Notes under the pieces: model-generated
What the model was told of the DNA's origin: nothing
Database searches by the model: none
The model's input: only the letters and a program-made list of their open reading frames with translations
DNA from: Candidatus Pacearchaeota archaeon
Lineage (GTDB): Archaea; Nanobdellota; Nanobdellia; Pacearchaeales; GW2011-AR1
Direction: 5' to 3'
NCBI GenBank assembly: GCA_002688875.1
Contig: NZDU01000012.1
Coordinates: 14,787 to 39,217 of the forward strand
DNA length: 24,431 bases
Shown here: positions 1 to 7,204 of the stretch, in pieces
Numbering within the stretch: the first letter of the stretch is position 1
Layout of the letters: each line of letters starts with the position of its first letter
Program-made: the position numbers and the translations under genes

Positions 1-27
1 GATGGTGAAAAGAGTTTTTAAAGTGAT

Positions 28-148
28 TGATGTTTTCAGCTCCACCCCAAAACTAATTATTTGCAATTTCTACCCTAATAAATTAACCCTCCCACCCACC
101 CTTAATTTAGGGTAGAAATTGATTTATGGGATGGAGCTGATGTTTTCA
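28..148. mobile_element. MITE-like inverted-repeat element with flanking 11-bp direct repeat
   Basis: The 11-mer TGATGTTTTCA occurs at 28-38 and again at 138-148. The 99 bp between the copies (39-137) begins GCTCCACCCC and ends GGGATGGAGC, an inverted repeat with one mismatch. A second, perfect 14-bp inverted repeat lies inside (65-78 with 107-120, AATTTCTACCCTAA and its complement), so the whole element folds back on itself. Direct repeats flanking a short palindromic segment with no coding capacity are what a non-autonomous transposable element leaves behind. No transposase lies in the window, and only one copy is present, so mobility is inferred. A folded regulatory RNA is the alternative. 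Confidence 0.5.
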
Positions 149-152
149 AAAA

Positions 153-162
153 TTATTTAAAT
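153..162 (+). promoter_or_regulatory. TATA box for the first small membrane gene
   Basis: TTATTTAAAT is centred about 25 nt before the ATG at 183, and no Shine-Dalgarno sequence lies between them. That spacing is expected for an archaeal leaderless transcript beginning at the start codon. Confidence 0.5.
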
Positions 163-182
163 CTATTTTGTTTGTTTTATTG

Positions 183-278
183 ATGGAAACTAGGATTGAT
201 TGGATGTCTATGGTTATTTGGTTGTTGATAATTTTGTTAGGTATTTATTTGATTAAGATAGTGAGTTTTGGAGGTTAG
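183..278 (+). CDS. 31-aa single-pass membrane protein
   Basis: ATG at 183 opens a 31-codon frame that begins METRIDWMSMV and continues as a hydrophobic segment (about residues 9-27) ending KIVSFGG. It is probably leaderless. Its N-terminus (RIDW followed by a membrane segment, then K-I and Gly-Gly) resembles the next gene (KIDW, membrane segment, KIIGG), so the two look like paralogues or a duplicated module. The last bases of this gene contain the GGAGGT that serves as Shine-Dalgarno for the next gene, so the pair is probably translationally coupled. Function unknown. Confidence 0.5.
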   Translation: METRIDWMSMVIWLLIILLGIYLIKIVSFGG

Positions 279-283
279 TGTTA

Positions 284-484
284 ATGAAGATTGATTGGAT
301 TGATGTTTTGTTGATTTTGTTTGGGTTGTTTATTGCTTATCAATTGTTGCTCAAGATTATTGGTGGGAGTTGGCAGAGTGAGGCTATTGTTATTGGTTTG
401 TTGATGCTTAATCTGGGTTTGACTTGGAAATTGGCTTTGAATTCTTATAAGTTAGATATGAAGTTTGATTTAGAAAAAATATAA
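284..484 (+). CDS. 66-aa membrane protein with two predicted segments
   Basis: The preferred start is ATG 284, 8 nt after GGAGGT at 270-275; a GTG at 278 is possible but too close to that site. The protein begins MKIDWIDVLLILFGL, with a first hydrophobic segment at about residues 7-26, the sequence KIIGGSWQSE, a second segment at about 33-50, and a charged tail. It is the longer partner of the 31-aa protein just upstream and shares its I-D-W start. Small two-pass membrane proteins of this kind are common and mostly uncharacterised in low-GC archaea. No enzymatic motif is visible. Confidence 0.65.
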   Translation: MKIDWIDVLLILFGLFIAYQLLLKIIGGSWQSEAIVIGLLMLNLGLTWKLALNSYKLDMKFDLEKI

Positions 485-485
485 A

Positions 486-532
486 CCACTGCCTTTAGGC
501 AGTGGACATCGCGTTTTGCGATGTCATTTTTT
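486..532 (+). terminator. Tandem hairpin terminator
   Basis: Two perfect hairpins follow the stop codon at once. CCACTGCC/GGCAGTGG (486-493/498-505) has a 4-nt loop, and GACATCGC/GCGATGTC (505-512/518-525) a 5-nt loop. An A-T6 tract runs to 532. On the opposite strand the hairpins are followed by a T-rich run, so they may also stop transcripts arriving from fttA, which converges from the right. Confidence 0.6.
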
Positions 533-644
533 CTAACTCCTAAAAACAAAGGCCTTTATCAAACTGCATCTCTTAAGGTGCGGTGGTCATTGTTTTTATG
601 ATAGGCATATTGACTGGCATAAGAGGACAGGAGAGGTTTAGAAA

Positions 645-2531
645 TTACTTAAGTCTTATAGTTTCCATATTCTTTGGGACGTTAGTTTCTATGTGATGGA
701 GTTTGTAGATTGATGAGGCTAGGTCTAAGCACCTCGATTGTTCGCCGTGGTTTAGGATTATTTTTGAGGCTCTTGGTTGGGATTGGTTTGCGAAGTTTAG
801 AAGTTCGTTTCTTCCGGCGTGTGCGCTTAAACCGTCGATGGTTGTTACGTCGAAGTTTACGTGGATTATTTCTTCCTTGCCTTCTATGTTCATTTTGACT
901 ATTTTGGCTCCGTCTTGGACCTGTTTTCCTAGGGATCCTGCGCCTTGATAACATACGAAACATAATTTGTTTTCTGGGTTGATTGCAAAATGTCTGAAGT
1001 ATTCTACGCTGGCTCCTCCGACTAACATTCCTGATGTTGCTAGGACGATGCAAGGACTACCTTCTATGACTTCTTTTCTTTCTCCTGGAGATCCTACACG
1101 TTTGAAGATGTCTGATACGAACGGGTTTTTATCTTGGAAAATGTCTCTTCTTACTTGGCTGTTTAGGAAATCTGGATAGGCGGTGTGGATTCCGTTGATG
1201 TCCCAGATCATTCCGTCGATGTAGATTGGGACTTTTGGCATGAGGTTGTTTTTCATGGCTTCGTCTAATATTAGCATCGTTTCTTGGGCTCTTCCTAATC
1301 CTAGTTCTGGGATTAGAACTTTTCCTCCTCTATCAATTGCTACTTTTATTTCTTTGATTAAGGCTTCTTCTGATTCTCTTCTTGAGGGTAGGATGTTGTT
1401 CTTTCCTCCGTAGGTTGCTTCTAGGATCATTGTTTCGACTCTTGGGAAGTGGGAGTTTGCTTTTTCTAGGAGTCTTGTCCTTAGGTATTTTATGTCTGCT
1501 GAGTAGACTAGGTTGTGGGCTCCGTTTCCGATGTTGATGTGGGTTTCGGCTGAACCTAGTGCGTGTCCGGCGTTGTAGAAAGTTATTCTGATGTCTGGGG
1601 CTATGTCTGTTACTTCGTTGTAATCTAGGCAGATTGTGTGTTTTACCATTTCCTTCACATCTACTGAGGAGAATAATGGTGCTGCCGCTTGTTTGTATGC
1701 TACGCCTATGAAGTCTAGGGCTAGTAGGGCTGCTAAGTCTCGGGTTGGGGCTGTCATGTAAATTGGTCCTCGGTAACCCATTTTGAATAGGTAGGGGATT
1801 AGTCCGGAATGATCGAGGTGGGCGTGGCTTAGGATTATTGCATCTAGTTCGCTGATTTTGAATTCTGAAATGTCTAGGTACGGGAAACGGTCTTTTCCTT
1901 TTGCTGCTGGGTTTATTCCGCAGTCCATGAGGACCTTTGTTGTTTGAGTTTGTAATAAAATGCAGGATCTTCCTACTTGTCTTCCGCCTCCCAACATAGT
2001 TACCCTTATCCAACCTTCCATTTTTTCAGGGTTCCATTCTTTGTAGATTTTTTTACCAACTGAATTTAGGAATCTTTTTCTTGCGTTGTTGTTTTGGTAG
2101 AGAACGTTTCTTATATTTTCTGTAATTTTTGATTGAATTGCTGGAGAACGTTGTATCTGGGGAATCCATAAAGTTTGTTCTTTGATTTCTTTTAATAAGC
2201 CTCCTGATTTTCCTATGACTAATCCGGGTCGTTTTGCTTCTATGACCACAATAGAACGTTGTGGGTCGAATAAGATGCTTGTTAGTTCAGATTCTTCTGG
2301 GACTATTTCTCTAATTATTTTATCTGTTTCTTCTTCAGTTTTTAATAGTTTTGGGTCGGCTCGAAGTTCGATTCTTTTTTTGAACTTGCCAACTAGCTCT
2401 CTTATTTTCCCGTCGTTATTTACTAAGAAGTCTATTTCGTCGGTGTATAAGACTATGTTTGCTCCTTCGAAGTTAGCTGAGCTTATTACTTTTGGGAGTT
2501 CTTTTTGAATGTCTTTTAGAATGTCTGCCAT
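645..2531 (-). CDS. fttA: KH-domain beta-CASP ribonuclease FttA (aCPSF1)
   Basis: FttA is the archaeal transcription-termination factor: a CPSF73-like metallo-beta-lactamase/beta-CASP endonuclease that cuts nascent RNA and ends elongation. The N-terminal ~150 residues are the KH region, with GKSGG near residues 107-111. The two-zinc site follows: HAHLDH 236-241, GHALGS 322-327 and the SAD aspartate 346. The beta-CASP part starts at EATYG (371-375), with later histidines in SAHAG (571) and NHGE (595). The 628-aa length matches the family. I chose ATG 2531 over an in-frame TTG at 2561 because homologues start at this point and because the palindrome of the shared leader ends 7 nt before it. The gene lies downstream of psmB and is preceded by a leader peptide frame. 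Confidence 0.96.
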   Translation of the reverse strand: MADILKDIQKELPKVISSANFEGANIVLYTDEIDFLVNNDGKIRELVGKFKKRIELRADPKLLKTEEETDKIIREIVPEESELTSILFDPQRSIVVIEAKRPGLVIGKSGGLLKEIKEQTLWIPQIQRSPAIQSKITENIRNVLYQNNNARKRFLNSVGKKIYKEWNPEKMEGWIRVTMLGGGRQVGRSCILLQTQTTKVLMDCGINPAAKGKDRFPYLDISEFKISELDAIILSHAHLDHSGLIPYLFKMGYRGPIYMTAPTRDLAALLALDFIGVAYKQAAAPLFSSVDVKEMVKHTICLDYNEVTDIAPDIRITFYNAGHALGSAETHINIGNGAHNLVYSADIKYLRTRLLEKANSHFPRVETMILEATYGGKNNILPSRRESEEALIKEIKVAIDRGGKVLIPELGLGRAQETMLILDEAMKNNLMPKVPIYIDGMIWDINGIHTAYPDFLNSQVRRDIFQDKNPFVSDIFKRVGSPGERKEVIEGSPCIVLATSGMLVGGASVEYFRHFAINPENKLCFVCYQGAGSLGKQVQDGAKIVKMNIEGKEEIIHVNFDVTTIDGLSAHAGRNELLNFANQSQPRASKIILNHGEQSRCLDLASSIYKLHHIETNVPKNMETIRLK

Positions 2532-2651
2532 CTCGTATGAAAACCTAGGTTTTCCTAACAAGTCACCTTTCCTAACTTGCTAAATGCTACCTCCTAGCGT
2601 TGATTTAGATTTTTCTTTAGATTGTATACTGATTGATTGTTTAATTTTCAT
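2532..2651 (-). promoter_or_regulatory. fttA 5' leader with peptide frame, internal SD and palindrome (diverged copy)
   Basis: Read on the minus strand, this segment holds a 23-codon frame (2651-2580), an AGGAGGT within its last codons, an AGGAAAGGT block, and the perfect 16-bp palindrome GAAAACCTAGGTTTTC at 2539-2554 just before the fttA ATG. The same blocks, with the order of two changed, form the near-identical leaders at 9492-9577 and 10969-11054. Their palindrome, AGGAACCTAGGTTCCT, differs in the arms but stays fully self-complementary, which argues for a selected structure. Likely role: control of fttA translation or mRNA stability, perhaps by the nuclease itself (inference). Confidence 0.6.
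2580..2651 (-). CDS. 23-aa leader peptide of fttA
   Basis: An ATG 22 nt after the psmB stop opens a 23-codon frame. Its second half reads QSKEKSKSTLGGSI before TAG. The leader peptide of RNase J has the same length and QSKE at the same residues (10-13), and ends LGGCI-stop. Several matches use different codons (AAA/AAG, CTA/TTA, ATT/ATC), which suggests that the peptide itself is conserved. No good Shine-Dalgarno sequence precedes it, so translation may depend on psmB upstream. The Gly-Gly codons spell GGAGGT, so part of the conservation may instead be for a ribosome-binding sequence. Confidence 0.5.
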   Translation of the reverse strand: MKIKQSISIQSKEKSKSTLGGSI

Positions 2652-2673
2652 TTTGAATATTAAAATTAGTGGA

Positions 2674-3348
2674 TTATCTTCTTTGTCCTTTTTTGTCCAC
2701 GAAATTAGCTGCGATTTCTTGAGCTATTTCTTGTTTTATCCCCTCTTTTTGGATTGTGAAAATGTCTATTCCGTAACCTGATCCGGTGTCTCTTTGGGTT
2801 GAGGATTTTAGGGCTTCGGTGACTAAGTGGATTGCTTCTTGGATTGTTAGATTGTAAGAGTATTGTCTTTCTAGTAGTCCTAGGACGAATGGCATTCCTG
2901 ATCCGAAGTTGGCGTCGTAGTCTTCTATCTTGATTGCGGTTCCTGCAGGTTCTACTGAGTAGAGTTCTGTTGTTCCGTCGTTGTTTGTTCCTGCGACTAA
3001 CATTCCTACCATTGCAGGGATCATTGAAGGTTGACGAATGTTTCTGTAAGTCATCATTCCTATAAGGTTGGCAGCTTCTCTGATTGTAGGTCTTCGTTTT
3101 CCTTTTAGTTCTTTTAATCTTAGTTCAGCTGAGATGACTTTTTTTTGCATTTCGATGTCTGATACTGAGCCTGTTGCTGATACGACTAAGTATTCATTTA
3201 TTGGGACAACTTTTTGGACGTTTTTGCTTACGACTAGATTTCCCGCGGTGGCTTGTCGGTCCGCGCCCATGACTACTCCGTCTTTGCATACAACCCCAAG
3301 TATTGTTGTACTCGATTTGAGAATGTTATTTTTTAATTCTTGATCCAT
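2674..3348 (-). CDS. psmB: 20S proteasome beta subunit
   Basis: Beta subunits form the inner rings of the archaeal 20S proteasome and carry the N-terminal threonine nucleophile. After a 13-residue propeptide, the mature protein would begin at Thr14 (TTILGVV), aligned on the KDGVVMGADR block that follows. With Thr14 as Thr1, the partners fall in place: Asp17 is D30, Lys33 is K46, and the SGSG and QRDTGSG motifs supply the Ser129, Asp166 and Ser169 equivalents. The residue before the nucleophile is Ser rather than the usual Gly. At 224 aa the length is normal. No alpha subunit is nearby. A TATA box at 3391-3398 implies a roughly 20-nt leader without a Shine-Dalgarno sequence. Confidence 0.95.
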   Translation of the reverse strand: MDQELKNNILKSSTTILGVVCKDGVVMGADRQATAGNLVVSKNVQKVVPINEYLVVSATGSVSDIEMQKKVISAELRLKELKGKRRPTIREAANLIGMMTYRNIRQPSMIPAMVGMLVAGTNNDGTTELYSVEPAGTAIKIEDYDANFGSGMPFVLGLLERQYSYNLTIQEAIHLVTEALKSSTQRDTGSGYGIDIFTIQKEGIKQEIAQEIAANFVDKKGQRR

Positions 3349-3377
3349 TTTTTAATAGGAATTCTAAAGTGAATTGT

Positions 3378-3398
3378 AATTCTTTAAGAATTTATAAT
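3378..3398 (-). promoter_or_regulatory. psmB promoter with palindrome
   Basis: ATTATAAA (minus strand, 3391-3398) sits about 46 nt before the psmB ATG. It overlaps a 15-bp palindrome, AATTCTT-T-AAGAATT, at 3378-3392, between the TATA box and the expected transcription start. A palindrome there could be an operator, but it is AT-rich and may be chance. Confidence 0.35.
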
Positions 3399-3429
3399 GG
3401 TTAGTGGTTAATGGGGTTTATAAAGTTTT

Positions 3430-5478
3430 TCATTCAACCCCACTAACCCCTCCTTCTTTCTTTATCTTAATAATGTTATCCACGAAATCTTCCATTTTTT
3501 GTTCATGACTAACCAATATCAATTGCTCAATATCCAATTGATCTAGGACATCTCGCATTTTTTCTAGTTGTTGGGCTGAGAATCCGTCGGTGGGTTCGTC
3601 GAGGATAACTAGGTTTGAGGTTTTGATGTTGCTTAGTAAGGAGTTGATGACTTGGTTTAGAGATAGGCGGTAGGCTAGGGCTATGGCTGTTCGTTCACCT
3701 CCGCTTAGGAAAGAATATTCTAATTCGTAATCTTGTTGTGTGATGATTGGGGAGAAGTCGTCGGCCAGGGTTGCAGTTAGGTTATCTGAGACTAGGGTTG
3801 AGAACCATTTTGAGAAGAGTTTTGAGAATTCATCTTTTAGTGTTGTCATTACTTGTTTTTCGGTGAAGGTGATTATTTCTACGAACTTTTGAGAGAGCCA
3901 GGATTCTAGTTCTTTGATTTTATCTGTTTGTTTTTTAATTTTTTCTTTGTTTTCAATTTTTTCTTTTGATTCTAGGATTTGTTGATCTGAAAATTGGATT
4001 TCTTTTTTTATTTCTACTCTTTTGATTATGGATAGGTTTTCGGATTTTTTGGCCTCTTTTAATTCTAGTTCTTTTTCGTTGAATTGATTTTGATATTTGT
4101 CGTAGTCTTTTATTAAATCTTCTAAGGTTTTTACCTTGTTTTTTAAATTGGTTATTTCTTTTTCCAATGTATTTTTTTGTTCTTCGAATTTTGTTATTCT
4201 TTCTTCTTTTTCTTTTAAGGATTCTAGTTTTATTTTTAGTAGGTCTAATTCTTTCTTTTTGTTTTCGAAATCTTGTTTTGAGTTTTTGGAGGTTTCTATT
4301 GATTTTATTAGTTCTTGTTTTCTTTTGGTTGATGTTTCGATGATTTTTTTTAAGTCTATGAGTTCTTGGTTTGCGTTGGTAGACATGCCTTCCTTGTACT
4401 CTTGTGATACTTGTTGTAGGCATGTGGGGCACTTTTCTAAACCTGTGAGTTTTCTTATTAAGGCTTGGGCTTCTTCTTGTTTGTTTTCTAGGGATTTTAT
4501 TTTTCCTATTAAGTCCATGTATTCGCTTTGTAGTTCCTTTTCTTTATTTTCTTGGAATGAGGTGTGTTGAGTTAGAGCGTTGTATTCTTCTTGGTTGAAT
4601 TTTATTTTATTTGCTTCTTCAAGTTGTTTTTTTAATTCTTCTATGTTGTTTCTTGCTCCGTTGATTTGGGTGTTTTTTTCATTAATTATTACGTTGTTCT
4701 TTGATTTTTCCGATTCTAATTCTTTTCTTTCTTCGATTTTTTCTTTAAGTTGGTTTAGTTCGTTTTCTATTAGTTCTCTTTTTTCTAAGGCTTGTTTTAG
4801 ATTTTCTTCAGCTTTGATTAGATTGGTTTTGTTTTGTTCTAGGTTTGTTTGTTTGTTTTTTAGGTTTTCTTTTAGTTCATCTAGATCTTGAGTTAGGATT
4901 TGATTGGTTCTTGTTTTCTCTCTTAGTTTTGAAGTTAGTATTGAGGTGTTTTCTTGGATTCTTTTGTATTTGTCGATTCCGAAGACATGTCTTAATGTGT
5001 TTAAACGGATTTCTCCGGCTTCTTGGATTATTTGTTTCATTTCTTCTTGAGGGGTGTAAACTGTAAATTTGTAGAGGAGGTTTGTTTTTTTGGAGAATTC
5101 TTGGGGGTAGTTTAATAGTGATAAGATTTTGGATTTTATTTCGGTTATCGATTCTTCGTATTTTTGGTTGTCTATGGTTATTGAGACGTAGTCTTGGGTT
5201 ACTGATTTTTTGCTTCTTTTGAGTTTCCTTTCTATTATTATTTCTTTGTTATCTACTTCGAATTCTAGTTTAACTTCTGCGTTGTCTTCTCCGGTTTTTA
5301 TTAGAGAGGTGGCTTTTTGTGTTGGTTGGATTCCAAATAATGCAAATTCTATGGCTAGAAGGATTGTGGTTTTTCCTGAGCCTATGTCTCCTGATAATAG
5401 GGTTGAGCCTTTTGGGAAGGTTATTTCTTGGTTGTTATAGCTTCTTAGGTTTTTGATTGATAAATGTTTTAATAGCAT
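3430..5478 (-). CDS. rad50: DNA double-strand break repair ATPase Rad50
   Basis: Rad50 is the ABC/SMC-type ATPase of the Mre11-Rad50 complex that tethers and processes broken DNA ends. Visible in order: Walker A GDIGSGKT (30-37), Q-loop Gln144 in YTPQEE, a long Lys/Glu-rich coiled coil, the zinc hook CPTC (350-353) at its midpoint, the returning coiled coil, signature LSGGE (591-595), Walker B NLVILDEP (622-629) and the H-loop His658. At 682 aa it is well below the roughly 850-900 of well-studied archaeal Rad50s; the globular parts are intact, so the coiled-coil arms are shorter. An AT-rich TATA-like run at 5491-5502 lies about 20 nt before the ATG. Mre11 lies upstream, separated by a broken small gene. 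Confidence 0.96.
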   Translation of the reverse strand: MLLKHLSIKNLRSYNNQEITFPKGSTLLSGDIGSGKTTILLAIEFALFGIQPTQKATSLIKTGEDNAEVKLEFEVDNKEIIIERKLKRSKKSVTQDYVSITIDNQKYEESITEIKSKILSLLNYPQEFSKKTNLLYKFTVYTPQEEMKQIIQEAGEIRLNTLRHVFGIDKYKRIQENTSILTSKLREKTRTNQILTQDLDELKENLKNKQTNLEQNKTNLIKAEENLKQALEKRELIENELNQLKEKIEERKELESEKSKNNVIINEKNTQINGARNNIEELKKQLEEANKIKFNQEEYNALTQHTSFQENKEKELQSEYMDLIGKIKSLENKQEEAQALIRKLTGLEKCPTCLQQVSQEYKEGMSTNANQELIDLKKIIETSTKRKQELIKSIETSKNSKQDFENKKKELDLLKIKLESLKEKEERITKFEEQKNTLEKEITNLKNKVKTLEDLIKDYDKYQNQFNEKELELKEAKKSENLSIIKRVEIKKEIQFSDQQILESKEKIENKEKIKKQTDKIKELESWLSQKFVEIITFTEKQVMTTLKDEFSKLFSKWFSTLVSDNLTATLADDFSPIITQQDYELEYSFLSGGERTAIALAYRLSLNQVINSLLSNIKTSNLVILDEPTDGFSAQQLEKMRDVLDQLDIEQLILVSHEQKMEDFVDNIIKIKKEGGVSGVE

Positions 5479-5490
5479 CTTTTTTGGTTG

Positions 5491-5502
5491 TTATTTATTT
5501 AT
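5491..5502 (-). promoter_or_regulatory. Probable rad50 TATA element
   Basis: ATAAATAAATAA on the minus strand lies about 20 nt before the rad50 ATG, and no Shine-Dalgarno sequence intervenes, which fits a leaderless or nearly leaderless transcript. If real, rad50 does not depend on mre11 transcription. Confidence 0.35.
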
Positions 5503-5738
5503 GAATTCTTGACAAAAATTAATGTACCTTTCATTTGAACCTCTTATATTTTAAAGAATAAAAGCATCCGGCAATCATTAGATCACCGGGGAGCATATTC
5601 ACAATCTTTAGATTGCTGGTTTTACTAGTATTGATGTGTTTATAGATTTTATTGTTTTTAGGGGGTTTTCTAGATTGCATCTTTTTTATTGGAAAGGAGA
5701 AATTGGTTATAAGGATTGTTGTGGCAGAATTACTCTTG

Positions 5739-5962
5739 TTATTCAATTGACTTTCTGTTGAGATATTTTCTAATCTCTTCTAGAGAGGGAGCATCTGCAG
5801 GAGGGGCTTTTATGGTTTGATCTCCATCGGGATAAGATCCGTTAGTAATACCAACACGTATTAGTTCATAAGCAACTTTATACAGCGCCCTTCTTTATCT
5901 GTATTTAATCCTATTGCAAGATCGTTTACACTTGCAATTGACACTATTTTCTCTACTTTCAT
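5739..5962 (-). pseudogene. Frameshifted small gene between mre11 and rad50
   Basis: An ATG at 5962 opens a frame beginning MKVEKIVSIASVNDLAIG and continuing NTDKEG before it runs to a stop. In another frame, starting near 5888, the sequence continues ALYKVAYELIRVGITNG and ends LEEIRKYLNRKSIE-stop at 5739. One missing base near the GAAGGGCG run would join the halves into a protein of about 75 aa. A leaderless-type TATA box (TATTTAAATA, about 5982-5991) precedes the ATG. I do not recognise the family. It is either a recent pseudogene, a sequencing error or, less likely, a frameshifted gene. The 5484-5738 stretch toward rad50 holds only a Lys/Asn-rich TTG-started frame that I do not believe. 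Confidence 0.55.
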
Positions 5963-6016
5963 ATAATGATGAAGGTATTTTTATTTAAATAGATTTGTGT
6001 AATTAATTTATTCAAT

Positions 6017-7204
6017 TCAATTCAACTCAACCCCCAACGTCTTACCCAGTGCTGATAATAGCCTTTCTTCAAAAATCATGGATTTTTCGTCTTCTTGTTT
6101 TTCTTGGGAGAGGATGTCCATGAGTTGGAAGATTAGTTGGTTATAGTCTGAGGGGTTGTTGGATTCGTATTTCTTGATAATTAGTTCTTCTACTTTTTCT
6201 ACTTCTTTTTCTTGTAAGTCTATGTCGATTTCGGGTTTGGCTATTTCTAGTTTTGAGGTGTTTTTTAAGAAAGAGAAAGCTCCTTGTTGTTTTGTGTGGG
6301 ATTGGATTTGGTGGAAGTTAATGTCGGAGGTTTTTCCTTTGGTTATGGTTCCGTGGATTCTTAATAATATTATTTTGTCTTCTAGATTTAGGGTGTTTAG
6401 GTGGCTTATGATTTTTTCGTTGGCTTCTACGGCGTTGGTTACTTCGATAGATATCGGGAGGGTTTCTTTTAGTTGGATGGTTTTTTTTGTTACTTTTGTG
6501 AAACCCCCTAGTTCGATGATGTAGAAACAGCCGGATTTTAGGTCTTCTAGTTCTTTGAAGTTGTTTGGGAATGTTGGTCCGCCGTATATTACTGGTTTGT
6601 TGTTGTTTTCTAGTTCGTAGTCTATATGTATGTGGCCCATGGCGTAGTAGTCTGCTTCGGGGAGTTCGTTTATGGGGATTGAGTCGATGGGTATGTTTCC
6701 TGCTACTTCTTTTAGGGTTGTGTGGAGCATTAAGATTCTGAAATGGTTTCCGTAGGGTTCTAGGATTTTTATTTTTCTTATTGAGGGGACTTCTAATCCT
6801 GATTTTTTTCCGGGATAGCCGTAAATGTGGATGGTTTCGTGTTTTAATGGTTTGAGGATTACTTCTTTTTCTGATTCTTCGTATTTGGCTATTTCACAGA
6901 ATCCTGCTTTTTCTAAAACATCCAAGAAAGTTTTTCCGGTTATTGAGTAATCGTGGCTTCCGGCTATGACGTATGATTTTATTTTGGCATCTTTTAGTTT
7001 TTTGAATTCATAGAAGGTTTCTTTTAAGGTTTCAATTGGTGGGAATGCTGAGTCGAAGAGGTCTCCTGTGAAAAGAATAAAGTCAACTTGTTCTTCTATA
7101 GATTGGTCGATAGCTTCTCTGAAATATTCTAAGTTTAGTTGTTGTAGTTCTGGTTGTCTCCAGCCACCTAAATGACAATCAGTTATATGTGCGAATTTTA
7201 CGAT
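6017..7204 (-). CDS. mre11: DNA double-strand break repair nuclease Mre11 (start at ATC)
   Basis: Mre11 is the manganese-dependent nuclease partner of Rad50. From the proposed start the protein is 395 aa and begins VKFAHITDCHLGG after Met. The phosphoesterase ligands are visible: D9 and H11, D48 in GDLFD, GSHD (82-85), H161, and GHIH with H191 and H193. The usual GNHD motif has Ser in place of Asn. No ATG, GTG or TTG exists between the in-frame stop (about 7226) and the catalytic aspartate. ATC at 7204 lies 8 nt after GAGGT (7213-7217) and gives exactly the usual N-terminus, so I take it as a non-canonical start. The first TTG (6925) would delete motifs I-III. A TATA box at 7245-7254 fits a roughly 20-nt leader. 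Confidence 0.85.
   Translation of the reverse strand: MVKFAHITDCHLGGWRQPELQQLNLEYFREAIDQSIEEQVDFILFTGDLFDSAFPPIETLKETFYEFKKLKDAKIKSYVIAGSHDYSITGKTFLDVLEKAGFCEIAKYEESEKEVILKPLKHETIHIYGYPGKKSGLEVPSIRKIKILEPYGNHFRILMLHTTLKEVAGNIPIDSIPINELPEADYYAMGHIHIDYELENNNKPVIYGGPTFPNNFKELEDLKSGCFYIIELGGFTKVTKKTIQLKETLPISIEVTNAVEANEKIISHLNTLNLEDKIILLRIHGTITKGKTSDINFHQIQSHTKQQGAFSFLKNTSKLEIAKPEIDIDLQEKEVEKVEELIIKKYESNNPSDYNQLIFQLMDILSQEKQEDEKSMIFEERLLSALGKTLGVELN

Noticed and set aside
2532..2561. TTG start extending FttA by 10 residues
   Set aside because: GGTGA lies just before the TTG, but homologues begin at the ATG at 2531, and the shared palindrome sits inside this extension.
3399..3448. 9-bp inverted repeat GGTTAGTGG/CCACTAACC around the rad50 stop
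   Set aside because: A 32-nt loop spanning coding sequence makes a functional hairpin doubtful.
4136..5066. Plus-strand Phe/Ser/Leu-rich frames opposite rad50
   Set aside because: They are the complement of the Lys/Glu-rich coiled coil and only look like membrane proteins.
5575..5630. Small hairpins (CCGG and CAATCT/AGATTG repeats) between rad50 and the broken gene
   Set aside because: Short stems without flanking promoter or recognisable RNA family features.
5531..5746. 71-codon minus-strand frame starting at TTG, after the broken gene
   Set aside because: Lys/Asn-rich, no domain pattern, no Shine-Dalgarno sequence or TATA box, overlaps the end of the preceding gene; looks like chance.
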